The position numbers and the translations under genes were made by a program. A model generated the notes under the pieces. That model was not told the DNA's origin and searched no databases. It was given only the letters and a program-made list of their open reading frames with translations. Of a stretch of 38,655 nucleotides of DNA, positions 1 to 6,578 are shown piece by piece (position 1 is the first letter of the stretch; each line of letters starts with the position of its first letter). Source of the DNA: Bdellovibrionales bacterium (GTDB lineage: Bacteria; Bdellovibrionota; Bdellovibrionia; Bdellovibrionales; UBA1609); contig JALHOQ010000008.1 of NCBI GenBank assembly GCA_022842925.1, positions 1 through 38,655 on the forward strand, written 5' to 3'.

Positions 1-528
1 TATGGAACACATGCGAAGATACTAATTCCCGGCTCGGCTTCCAAAAAACCGCCCCTCGCATCTGGCGAAGACACTTTAGTGTGGCGGCGCGGAGATGAGT
101 CCTGGCATACGGTTTTCCTGGTTGGCCAGGCGGGTATCTTGTCATCCGAAGCGGATTACGTCCGCAGCTATGAACGCGCCAACGCTGCCCTGCCGGAAAG
201 TGAGCGCATGAAGCGGTTTGGGTCGATTCAGGTTCCGACGCGAAACTTTCAAGCCCTCAACGGTCCCGTGACATTGAGTTGGGCGCTGGATCCCTTTATT
301 CAAGGGAGCTATTCCCATTTTCGAGCCGACAACAAGGAGTTGGAATCGACGTCGATGGTGGAAGGATTCCAAGTGCTGAGCCTTTTCGCTCCGACCGGGA
401 ATGGGCTTTATTTTGCGGGCGAACATACGACCGTCGATCCCAATATTCGCGGCACCATGGAAGCGGCGGTAGCGTCGGGAGTTCTCGCGGCTAAGATGAT
501 TGCGAAAAAACTGGGGAACGGACCTTAG
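1..528 (+). CDS. Flavin-containing amine oxidase, C-terminal part (5' end outside window)
   Basis: The reading frame is open from base 1, so only the last 175 residues are present and the start lies outside the window. The C-terminal signature of the FAD-dependent amine oxidase/monoamine oxidase family is clear: GLYFAGEHT, then a G-x-M-E-A-A-V-A-S-G-x-x-A-A segment, which in the family contacts the FAD and closes the FAD-binding domain. The expected reaction is oxidative deamination of an amine or a related flavin oxidation; the substrate cannot be told from this part. Its stop codon overlaps the stop codon of the opposite-strand carbonic anhydrase gene by 4 bases (525-528), so the two genes converge with no spacer or terminator between them. 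Family assignment is solid; substrate is unknown. Confidence 0.85.
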   Translation, partial: YGTHAKILIPGSASKKPPLASGEDTLVWRRGDESWHTVFLVGQAGILSSEADYVRSYERANAALPESERMKRFGSIQVPTRNFQALNGPVTLSWALDPFIQGSYSHFRADNKELESTSMVEGFQVLSLFAPTGNGLYFAGEHTTVDPNIRGTMEAAVASGVLAAKMIAKKLGNGP

Positions 529-1163
529 ATATGAATCGGATCAAAGGTGCCGCGTTCGTTGAGTTCGAGCAGCTCACCTTTTTCGATATCGAAGTAAATT
601 CCCATTAAGGTCATGCCGCGTTCGCGGACCGCCTCTACTACAAACGGAAACGAGCGAAGGTTATCGAGGGAGGTGCGAATGCTCTCGAGCTCGCAGTTGC
701 GCCACAGTATATTTTGATCAGCGGAACCAGTGAATTCAAGTGCGCGTTCCTTAGCGGGCTCTGCCACCTGCATCCACCGATGTACGAAGCCGCCGGCCTT
801 GGTTTCATCGGGAAACATCAAGGCCCGGATACCGCCGCACTGGCGATGGCCGAGTACGATCACGTTTTCGACTTTCAAATTTACAACCGCGAATTCGATC
901 GCGGCACTGACCCCGTGACGGCCGCCCCCGATTTCATAGGGGGGCACCAAGTTGGCCACATTGCGGATCACAAAAAGTTCGCCAGGACCGGCCGAAGACA
1001 AAATGGCCGGATCGACTCGAGAGTCGGAGCAGCCGATCACCAGTGTTTTGGGGGCCTGCCCTTGGTTGCTCAGTTTCTCGTAGGCGGATTTCTCGCCCTG
1101 ATAGAACTTTTCGCGAAATTGGCGAAAGCCGACCAAGAGTCTGAGAATTTCTTTTTTACCCAT
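525..1163 (-). CDS. can: Beta-class carbonic anhydrase
   Basis: Predicted zinc enzyme interconverting CO2 and bicarbonate in the cytoplasm. The beta-class signature is complete: C45-S-D47-S-R49 and H106-R-Q-C109 supply the zinc ligands and the Asp-Arg dyad, and a GGRHGVSAAIEFAV segment lies between them. The frame extends to a TTG at 1184. The ATG at 1163 was chosen because the protein then starts MGKKEILRLL, near the usual start of the family, giving 212 residues (normal length about 200-220). No strong ribosome site separates the choices. The gene is divergent from the phospholipase gene and converges on the amine oxidase gene with overlapping stops. No flanking bicarbonate transporter is seen, so a housekeeping role is the simplest reading. 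Confidence 0.93.
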   Translation of the reverse strand: MGKKEILRLLVGFRQFREKFYQGEKSAYEKLSNQGQAPKTLVIGCSDSRVDPAILSSAGPGELFVIRNVANLVPPYEIGGGRHGVSAAIEFAVVNLKVENVIVLGHRQCGGIRALMFPDETKAGGFVHRWMQVAEPAKERALEFTGSADQNILWRNCELESIRTSLDNLRSFPFVVEAVRERGMTLMGIYFDIEKGELLELNERGTFDPIHI

Positions 1164-1186
1164 TCGGCGCTTATACCTGGACAACC

Positions 1187-1209
1187 TGGGGCGGGCAATG
1201 GGGCGGGCA
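1187..1209. repeat. Tandem 11-base direct repeat in the divergent can/pldA gap
   Basis: TGGGGCGGGCA occurs at 1187-1197 and again at 1199-1209, one base apart (period 12, about one helical turn). It lies in the 89-base region between two divergent genes. It could be a double operator half-site or a chance G-rich repeat; nothing else supports a function. Confidence 0.5.
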
Positions 1210-1252
1210 GGGATTTGTTGATCATTCAGTGGGCGTAGGCTACTGACCGGCC

Positions 1253-2035
1253 ATGCGATGGGTCATCCTTACACTCTTCTTTGTCAATTCCTGCACTCCT
1301 GTCTTCGCGGCAGAAGGGGTTACAACTAATACAGCCGACCGGCTCGATCACGAGGACGAGTCCGTGCTACAGCGCCACCAGCCCTTTTATTTTGTTTATG
1401 GGGAGCCTCTTAGCAAACTGCAATTGAGTTTTAAGTCCCCCGCAATTCGCCATGTGCCGCTCTATTTCGGATACACCCAGTTCATGTTTTGGGAACTGCG
1501 CGAAGACTCTAAGCCGTTTCGCGACCTCACCTACAATCCGGAACTGTTCTACCGTTGGAGCCCCAAGAACACGGGCTGGCTGACGTCAATCGACTTCGGA
1601 CTTCACGGGCATGTGTCCAATGGCAAGGAGGGAGTCGATTCGCGATCTTATGACAAACATTATCTACGGCTAAACTTTGAGCGGGAGGGCCGTCGCTGGC
1701 TAACGCGGTTTTCGTTGCAAGGCGCGTACCTCTACAATTTTGATCCGACCAACAAAGATATTCAGGATTATATTGGACCGATCAATGCCACGATTTCTTT
1801 TGTGCAACTTTTCGATTCCTGGATCGATAAGAGTGAGGTCGCGTTCTCGGCTTCGCCCGGCGGAAAATTTTCGACCCGATGGGATCGGGGCGGTTACCAA
1901 TTGTCATGGTCGTTTCGCCTCGGCGGCATTGATCTTGTCCCCGCATTTTATATGCAATATTACTACGGTTATGCGGAGACCCTGCTGAACTACAACGTGG
2001 ACGTTCGTGAATTTCGCGGCGGCGTAATATTTTAG
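1253..2035 (+). CDS. pldA: Outer-membrane phospholipase A (OmpLA-like)
   Basis: Predicted outer-membrane beta-barrel hydrolysing acyl chains of misplaced phospholipids in the outer leaflet. The first 20 residues form a signal peptide ending VFA-A. The barrel begins with the family pattern Y-T-Q-x-x-x-W-E followed by S-K-P-F-R-D-L-T-Y-N-P-E. The catalytic segment GHVSNG supplies H120 and S122, matching E. coli H142 and S144. Fourteen residues after the His, where E. coli has the catalytic Asn156 (SRSWNR), this protein has D134 in SRSYDK. Length (260) is slightly below E. coli (289 with signal). The next residues alternate in the manner of beta strands and the protein ends in F, as outer-membrane barrels do. 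It stands alone between divergent and convergent neighbours. The ribosome site before the ATG is weak. Confidence 0.9.
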   Translation: MRWVILTLFFVNSCTPVFAAEGVTTNTADRLDHEDESVLQRHQPFYFVYGEPLSKLQLSFKSPAIRHVPLYFGYTQFMFWELREDSKPFRDLTYNPELFYRWSPKNTGWLTSIDFGLHGHVSNGKEGVDSRSYDKHYLRLNFEREGRRWLTRFSLQGAYLYNFDPTNKDIQDYIGPINATISFVQLFDSWIDKSEVAFSASPGGKFSTRWDRGGYQLSWSFRLGGIDLVPAFYMQYYYGYAETLLNYNVDVREFRGGVIF

Positions 2036-2083
2036 GGTTTAGATGCCGCACAGCCCTGCAGAAAGTCGACGAGCACCTTTCCT

Positions 2084-2491
2084 TTACATCTTTGGTTTTA
2101 AGGACTCGAGGATTTCTTTGACCTTTGAGTGGCGCAGGATTGTGTCGGGGTTGTTGAGGTGGGAGGTGTATTTCTTCCAGAATTCTTGGTTCTTGTTTTC
2201 GCTTGGTTTCTCAAGCAACGACAACACTTCGTTTGCGATCTGGCTCGCGTCTTTGCTCGAGAGTGTGGTGACCTCATCGATTATTGTGTCGATCTGCACG
2301 ATCATGGCGCTCATCAAGCGGAGCCAGCTGAAGCGGGGGTCATGGAGCGAAGCCTGCAAAAGCTCGTAAGGACCCAGGCGCTGGCCGGACTCAGTCTCAG
2401 CCAAACGGGCTTCGAGCATCAGAAGATCGCGATGGAGCTCCTGCAGGGCCTGACTTAGGGCCTGCAGGGAGCGCTTGAGGTGTTCGTGCAT
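2084..2491 (-). CDS. Hypothetical helical protein, 135 residues
   Basis: No family recognised. The first 35 residues (MHEHLKRSLQALSQALQELH onwards) form a Leu-rich amphipathic helix, probably a coiled coil. A DPRFSWLR segment follows near residue 52, then further predicted helices, ending in a Lys-rich tail. There is no signal peptide or membrane segment, so it is probably cytosolic. Its ATG shares one base with the TAA of the upstream secreted-protein gene (TAATG at 2489-2493), which suggests translational coupling. The normal base composition and this overlap support a real gene. Function unknown. Confidence 0.75.
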   Translation of the reverse strand: MHEHLKRSLQALSQALQELHRDLLMLEARLAETESGQRLGPYELLQASLHDPRFSWLRLMSAMIVQIDTIIDEVTTLSSKDASQIANEVLSLLEKPSENKNQEFWKKYTSHLNNPDTILRHSKVKEILESLKPKM

Positions 2492-2943
2492 TACTCCAGT
2501 ACTCGGAATGAGGTGCAGGTGTATCCGCGGCCATAATTATTATTGCGCAAAGAAATGTCAATCCGGTCGATGCCGTTCGCTTCGGCGATCACGGATCCGG
2601 CGTCCAAAGTCGCGCGCACGAAGTTCGCCTGGCTCGTGTTATCGGCGAAGACCTTAAACTCCATGGTGACCCGCAGCTCGTGCCGGTCAATTGAGGTGCG
2701 ATAGTGCGAGCGGTATATCTCGAAATCGGCGCCCTCTTTCGGATAATTCGGATCGCGGAAGGCTCGCACCAGAGCTGGCGCGCCTCCGCTTAGGGGATTC
2801 CACCGGCAAACAGGGCCTTCTTGCACGTTGTAACAGCTGTAGCCCTTGGGCGTGCATTGAACTTCGACTTGTTTAGCCGAGGCTGCAAACGGCGCAGCCA
2901 TGCAAGCCATGAAGATCGGCATGTATATAATAGTATTACGCAT
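2491..2943 (-). CDS. Small secreted Cys-containing protein, 150 residues
   Basis: No family recognised. The frame is open further upstream, but the ATG at 2943 is the right start: it follows GGGAGGGA at a good distance and begins a signal peptide (MRNTIIYMPIFMACMAAPFA, cleavage likely after SAKQ or ASA). The mature protein has Cys at 30, 37, 46 and 143, enough for two disulfides in the periplasm, and a beta-rich middle (ELRVTMEFKVFAD). The 73-base leader in front of it can fold so that the ribosome site is paired (see the regulatory entry at 2947-2996). The next gene on this strand overlaps by one base. Likely periplasmic or secreted; role unknown. Confidence 0.75.
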   Translation of the reverse strand: MRNTIIYMPIFMACMAAPFAASAKQVEVQCTPKGYSCYNVQEGPVCRWNPLSGGAPALVRAFRDPNYPKEGADFEIYRSHYRTSIDRHELRVTMEFKVFADNTSQANFVRATLDAGSVIAEANGIDRIDISLRNNNYGRGYTCTSFRVLE

Positions 2944-2946
2944 TGT

Positions 2947-2996
2947 TCCCTCCCTAGATTTTAGACTTGGAATCAAGTCTAGGCATGGGGGAGGGA
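2947..2996 (-). promoter_or_regulatory. Leader hairpin pairing the ribosome binding site of the 2943 gene
   Basis: Read on the minus strand, TCCCTCCC (2996-2989) is exactly complementary to GGGAGGGA (2954-2947), the ribosome site four bases from the ATG at 2943. Between them lies a second perfect stem, TAGACTT / AAGTCTA (2981-2975 with 2968-2962) and a 6-base loop. The leader can therefore form an 8-bp stem that hides the ribosome site, stacked on a 7-bp hairpin. The pairing is visible in the sequence; a switching role is inference. Confidence 0.5.
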
Positions 2997-3016
2997 GTGA
3001 AGCAAGTCGCTCCGGC

Positions 3017-3310
3017 TTAATCGAAGCGCAGGGCCTTCCACTTTTCGAGCTTATCGCCGACCTTATCGAACAGCTTTTCGCTGAGTCCGGAAAATTGAAC
3101 ATCCGTGGCCTTAACCACGAAATTTTCTGCGACCGAAGTCACCTTGATTACACCTTCAAACAAACCGTTGGTCATCGTGAACGTCGCCTGCAGCAGCGAT
3201 TGGCTGGGTGATTTCAAGTGGAGGCGATTCAAAACGTAGTACAAGCGGGAACGCATGTCGGCTGTCGGTTCGAATCCCGAGAACAGCACTTTTACGTCTT
3301 CTGACAACAT
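3017..3310 (-). CDS. HPF/RaiA-like ribosome-associated protein, short form
   Basis: A 97-residue protein with the beta-alpha-beta-beta-beta-alpha pattern expected of the HPF/YfiA (RaiA) fold. It starts with the strand VKVLFSGFEP, then a helix, then strands LLQATFTMT and EGVIKVTSVA and NFVVKATD, and a long final helix ending KLFDKVGDKLEKWK, which resembles the last helix of E. coli RaiA. Such proteins bind the decoding region of the 30S subunit and help store ribosomes in stationary phase. The gene has a textbook ribosome site (AGGAGGT, 4 bases from the ATG), fitting high expression. The assignment rests on fold pattern and end-helix resemblance, not on strong sequence identity. An unrelated small alpha/beta protein remains possible. 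Confidence 0.6.
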   Translation of the reverse strand: MLSEDVKVLFSGFEPTADMRSRLYYVLNRLHLKSPSQSLLQATFTMTNGLFEGVIKVTSVAENFVVKATDVQFSGLSEKLFDKVGDKLEKWKALRFD

Positions 3311-3342
3311 TCTGACCTCCTTATTCTACTAGATGTACTCTT

Positions 3343-3382
3343 GGGGTACCCCTACATGAAGTATAGGCCGAACTCTTGTCAA
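3343..3382 (-). promoter_or_regulatory. Possible promoter and palindromic operator of the HPF-like gene
   Basis: The gap is AT-rich. On the minus strand it holds a perfect TTGACA (3382-3377), a TATACT (3365-3360) and a perfect 10-base palindrome GGGGTACCCC (3352-3343). The spacing between the two hexamers is only 11 bases, so they are unlikely to be one standard sigma-70 promoter. The palindrome lies just downstream of TATACT, a position suited to a repressor. Low-confidence reading. Confidence 0.3.
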
Positions 3383-3426
3383 TCCCCTAAGAAAATTTTT
3401 TTCATTCACAAATTTTCTGACAGTGA

Positions 3427-4059
3427 TTAGCTGAGCTTAGAGAGCCAGTACTGTGCTTGTCGCGCGAGAATCGGATCCGAAGTGCGGGCCAGGAGGTCGC
3501 GCAACACAGAACGTGCCTCATTCGGAGAAAGGCGCTGAACAAGGCTTTCCAGACTTTGTGCCCGCAATATCAGTTCGTCCGCGTGTTCGCGATCGGTGTC
3601 GACGGCCGGGATTTGGGCAAAACAAACTTCCTTTAGTAGAGCAACGGCTCCACCATTCTCGGCCAGACCCAACAAAAATACCGCGAGAAAGCGGGCGTCC
3701 TGGGGAACACTTTTTTCAAGCGCAAGGCGTTTAAGGACCTTTAAATCCTGAACGTCCAAACGCGTAGCCTTGTGCTTAAGCCGGGTCATGGTCCGGGCTG
3801 GATTGGCATCGACACGGCTAACTTTGGCGGCCTCATTCGCAAGCCAGGACTCGAGTGTCGCCGCCTCGGCGGGCTGGCGAGTGAGCGAAGTTTGCGGCAC
3901 GACCTCCACCGGATCGGGCAGTTTTTTTGGCTCGACAATGCGCTTGATGATCGGAGTAATCGTGCCGAAGGAAAGCGGGCCATCCAGTGGTTCGCCGACT
4001 TCATTCAGCCAATACAGCAAAAATGCGACGGCCAAGAAGGCCGGTATCGATTTGCGCAT
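3427..4059 (-). CDS. Membrane-anchored helical (HEAT-like) protein, 210 residues
   Basis: No named family. A short hydrophobic N-terminal segment (IPAFLAVAFLLYWL) is probably a membrane anchor or signal. A Pro-rich linker follows (EPKKLPDPVEVVPQ). The second half consists of short paired helices rich in Leu and Ala (DVQDLKVLKRLALEK; DARFLAVFLLGLAE; EARSVLRDLL; ILARQAQYWL), like HEAT or armadillo repeats, which usually bind proteins. The ATG at 4059 overlaps the TGA of the upstream metzincin-like gene by one base; a GTG at 4062 (GTGATG) is an equally placed alternative. The coupling to a secreted protein with a protease motif suggests they act together in the envelope. That is inference. Confidence 0.7.
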   Translation of the reverse strand: MRKSIPAFLAVAFLLYWLNEVGEPLDGPLSFGTITPIIKRIVEPKKLPDPVEVVPQTSLTRQPAEAATLESWLANEAAKVSRVDANPARTMTRLKHKATRLDVQDLKVLKRLALEKSVPQDARFLAVFLLGLAENGGAVALLKEVCFAQIPAVDTDREHADELILRAQSLESLVQRLSPNEARSVLRDLLARTSDPILARQAQYWLSKLS

Positions 4060-5393
4060 CACTGAAATATTTCGAAGTGAGGAACCAGAGTCAGGTCCAG
4101 CACCTCGGCCTCACCGAGCCCGTCCCACACCTCACCCTTTGAATCATAAACCATGCGATCTGGTCCTAGTTTCAGAGTGGAGCCGTTAAACGAGACGAAT
4201 TTACGGGCGTCGGCCGGCCATGGCATCGGCGTGCGGTCGCAGCGCAAGAAGGGGACTTGAATCGGACAGTACGTCAGGTTCTTAAAAACAGCGAAGAGGC
4301 CCGGCTGTCCCATGGGATTGTGAGTGACCAAGCGCTCGACGCCGGGGAGGTGGGTGGCTGGGCTCCACGCGCCCTGACCGAAAATATAGTTGTAAATCCG
4401 CTCCTGACCGTCGATGGCGTACATATAACGGCGGAGGTGAATATCGACCTCTTCGACATCGACCAAATCCGCGGGCGGCGCCATTTTGAGCAGCTTGAAG
4501 TACGAATAGTCGTCGCTTAAGGCGGGCGCGATGTCGGGGCGCTCGAGATCAATCGACCATGCCCCATTCGGCAAATCGAGAAGGGTTGCGCCGAGCGAGG
4601 TCCGCTTCAGCTGGAAGGATTCCGAGCCGGGGAAGCTCCAGCTCAGGAGCTGCTTGTCCTCGCCGGCCAGACGAGCCAGCCCTTCACTCGTGCGCGCGAT
4701 CAGCGCATCCTTTTCCGACATGGGACTTTCGTTGAATACGAAGTTGGCCCGAGCGAGCAGCATCAGCCGCGCCATCGACTGATATACGGGATGGAAGTTG
4801 GCTCCTTGGAGCACCACTCGCGCGTAGTATTCCATCTCGACACCGTGGGAGCCACCCGAGGCCACGCTTTCATCGCAACCAGAAATCCGCGAGTCCTTAT
4901 AGGGGCCGTGATCGCAGATGGTGTGGTAGTAGCCTTCCGTGTGTCGCGCTTCATGAATCAGTGTGCCGACCCGGCCCAAGGTGGAGAGCTTGGCCCAGCC
5001 ATCCTGCATGGTGAAATAGCCGCCGGAGTTATAGGCAGTGGCCCACGGAATATCGTCGCCACGGGAGATGCCGTTCGTTTGTTCCTTGAGCCACAGGTAG
5101 TAGTCGCCGGCGGGTACGAACTCCTGAATAAAAATATTTACGGTCGAACCGTTGAACTGGCCGAGCTCCACCAATTGAAGGTCGTTCAAGAGCTTCTTGG
5201 TGTCGACTTGCGGCTGGCACAGTTCAAGGCCGCCGAAGGACTCGCTATCGATTTGGAAGTCGCTCACATAGCGGTTGGCGGTGGTGGCGTCGAGGCAGTC
5301 AAAATCGCCATCGAACACCGGTAAGGCCCACGCTACGGGCGAAGTATATAAAGCCAGGGCAAGGAGCCCCCCTAATAACCGATCCATGGTCAT
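4059..5393 (-). CDS. Secreted protein with a metzincin-type zinc motif (predicted metalloprotease)
   Basis: A 444-residue exported protein: residues 1-24 are a signal peptide ending AWA-L. Residues 147-157 read H-E-A-R-H-T-E-G-Y-Y-H, an exact HExxHxxGxxH, the zinc site of metzincin metalloproteases (ligands H147, H151, H157; general base E148). Metzincins also need a Met-turn below the site; M187 in HGVEMEYY is a candidate. Cys at 160 and 173 follow closely and could form a disulfide. The rest matches no family I recognise, so the protein may be a new metzincin group or a protein that reuses the motif. A ribosome site AGGAG precedes two near ATG codons (5393 and 5387). The two genes downstream overlap in frame-shifted fashion or lie close by. 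Confidence 0.72.
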   Translation of the reverse strand: MTMDRLLGGLLALALYTSPVAWALPVFDGDFDCLDATTANRYVSDFQIDSESFGGLELCQPQVDTKKLLNDLQLVELGQFNGSTVNIFIQEFVPAGDYYLWLKEQTNGISRGDDIPWATAYNSGGYFTMQDGWAKLSTLGRVGTLIHEARHTEGYYHTICDHGPYKDSRISGCDESVASGGSHGVEMEYYARVVLQGANFHPVYQSMARLMLLARANFVFNESPMSEKDALIARTSEGLARLAGEDKQLLSWSFPGSESFQLKRTSLGATLLDLPNGAWSIDLERPDIAPALSDDYSYFKLLKMAPPADLVDVEEVDIHLRRYMYAIDGQERIYNYIFGQGAWSPATHLPGVERLVTHNPMGQPGLFAVFKNLTYCPIQVPFLRCDRTPMPWPADARKFVSFNGSTLKLGPDRMVYDSKGEVWDGLGEAEVLDLTLVPHFEIFQ

Positions 5394-5522
5394 GCGCTCC
5401 TGTTGCCGGGTTCATCGTCGAGCCCGGTAAGGCTTTAGATAAGCACAAGATTGAAAAAAATTCCATAAGCGCGGCTTTTGATGCTTGATGACACGGGCCC
5501 TCTCGCTCGATAAAGCTCTCGC
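5394..5522. promoter_or_regulatory. Divergent promoter region, metzincin-like gene and dus
   Basis: This 129-base gap must carry promoters for both directions. On the minus strand the leader can form CCGGGCTC / GAACCCGG (about 5415-5436), one mismatch and a 6-base loop. AT-rich stretches occur around 5445-5465. No convincing pair of -35 and -10 hexamers was found on either strand. Confidence 0.35.
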
Positions 5523-6542
5523 ATGACCGAAATCGAACTCCTGAATCATCTTCGCGCGAATCCGTTTGTTCTCGCGCCCATGGCTGGAATCACGGATCGC
5601 CCGTTTCGCTCCTTTATGCGGGAAATGGGCTGTGGGGCGGTGATCAGCGAGCTCGTGAGTTCAACGGGCCTTAAATTCTCCTCTGAAAAGACAAAAAAAT
5701 TGATGGAGTACGAGGAAATTCAGCATCCCGTTGGCATTCAGCTTTTCGGCGAGAATTTGGATCATCTGCGCGAGGCCGCGCAGATCGTGGAGCAGTGGGG
5801 CGCGGATTTTGTCGATATTAATTTTGGTTGTCCCGTTCCTAAGGTGGTGAACAAAGGCGCGGGTTCGGCCTGTTTAAAGGATTTGAATCGCCTGCGCGAT
5901 GTAATCCGCGCGGTCAAAAGCGGAGTGGGCATTCCCGTCACGATTAAGATTCGCACTGGGTGGGATCAAAACACGCGCAATTCTCCCGATGTCACTCAAG
6001 TCGCCTTTGATGAGGGCGTGACTTGGGTTGCCATTCACGGGCGAACGCGGGCGCAGTCGTATTCTGGACTCGCGGACTGGGATTATATTCGCGAAGTGAA
6101 GACGCAGAGTCGTGTGCCTGTTCTAGGCAACGGAGATATTCACACGGCTGAGCAGGCCCTCCAGCGTCTGGCGGAGAGCGATTGTGATGGCGTCATGATC
6201 GGCCGCGGTTGCTTAAAGAATCCCTGGATTTTCGCTCAAGCCCGGGCGTTGCGGGCCGGAGAGCCAGCGACTTTGAACTCGGCCATGCTGCCCGTGCTGC
6301 GCCGATTGCAGATGTATTTGGAAGACTATTACCCCGAACGTATTATGCTGATTCAAATGCGCAAGTTTGCGATGTGGTATTCGGCCGGCTTTCCTGAGGC
6401 GAGCCAGTTCCGCAAAAGCCTTTTTCAAGCTGGCGACCGGGCCGCTACGCTCGCTCTGATTGAGGGCTATTTCAGTGACCTAGAGACGGTGTCTCAGATT
6501 GATACAAGTGCGGAGGCTTTCTTAATGGGTGGGCACGGCTAG
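5523..6542 (+). CDS. dus: tRNA-dihydrouridine synthase
   Basis: FMN enzyme that reduces uridines in the D-loop of tRNA, using NADPH. The N-terminal TIM barrel starts with VLAPMAGITDRPFR, the standard FMN-binding opening. The catalytic Cys is C103 in N-F-G-C-P-V-P-K-V, followed by GAGSACLKD. K142 or its neighbour in TIKIRTGW and the segment VPVLGNGDI with DGVMIGRGCLKNPWIF (phosphate binding) complete the signature. A helical C-terminal domain follows; total length 339 is normal for the DusB/DusA range. The extended GAGSA loop and IKIRTGWD favour the DusB type, but the subgroup is not certain. It starts a plus-strand run of three genes. No strong ribosome site is seen before the ATG. Confidence 0.94.
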   Translation: MTEIELLNHLRANPFVLAPMAGITDRPFRSFMREMGCGAVISELVSSTGLKFSSEKTKKLMEYEEIQHPVGIQLFGENLDHLREAAQIVEQWGADFVDINFGCPVPKVVNKGAGSACLKDLNRLRDVIRAVKSGVGIPVTIKIRTGWDQNTRNSPDVTQVAFDEGVTWVAIHGRTRAQSYSGLADWDYIREVKTQSRVPVLGNGDIHTAEQALQRLAESDCDGVMIGRGCLKNPWIFAQARALRAGEPATLNSAMLPVLRRLQMYLEDYYPERIMLIQMRKFAMWYSAGFPEASQFRKSLFQAGDRAATLALIEGYFSDLETVSQIDTSAEAFLMGGHG

Positions 6543-6578
6543 ACTCAAGTCACGGAAGTCCCGATCCGATACAGGATA

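Noticed and set aside
2944-3102. N-terminal extension of the small secreted protein
   Set aside because: It would overlap the end of the HPF-like gene and bury the signal peptide; the ATG at 2943 has its own strong ribosome site.
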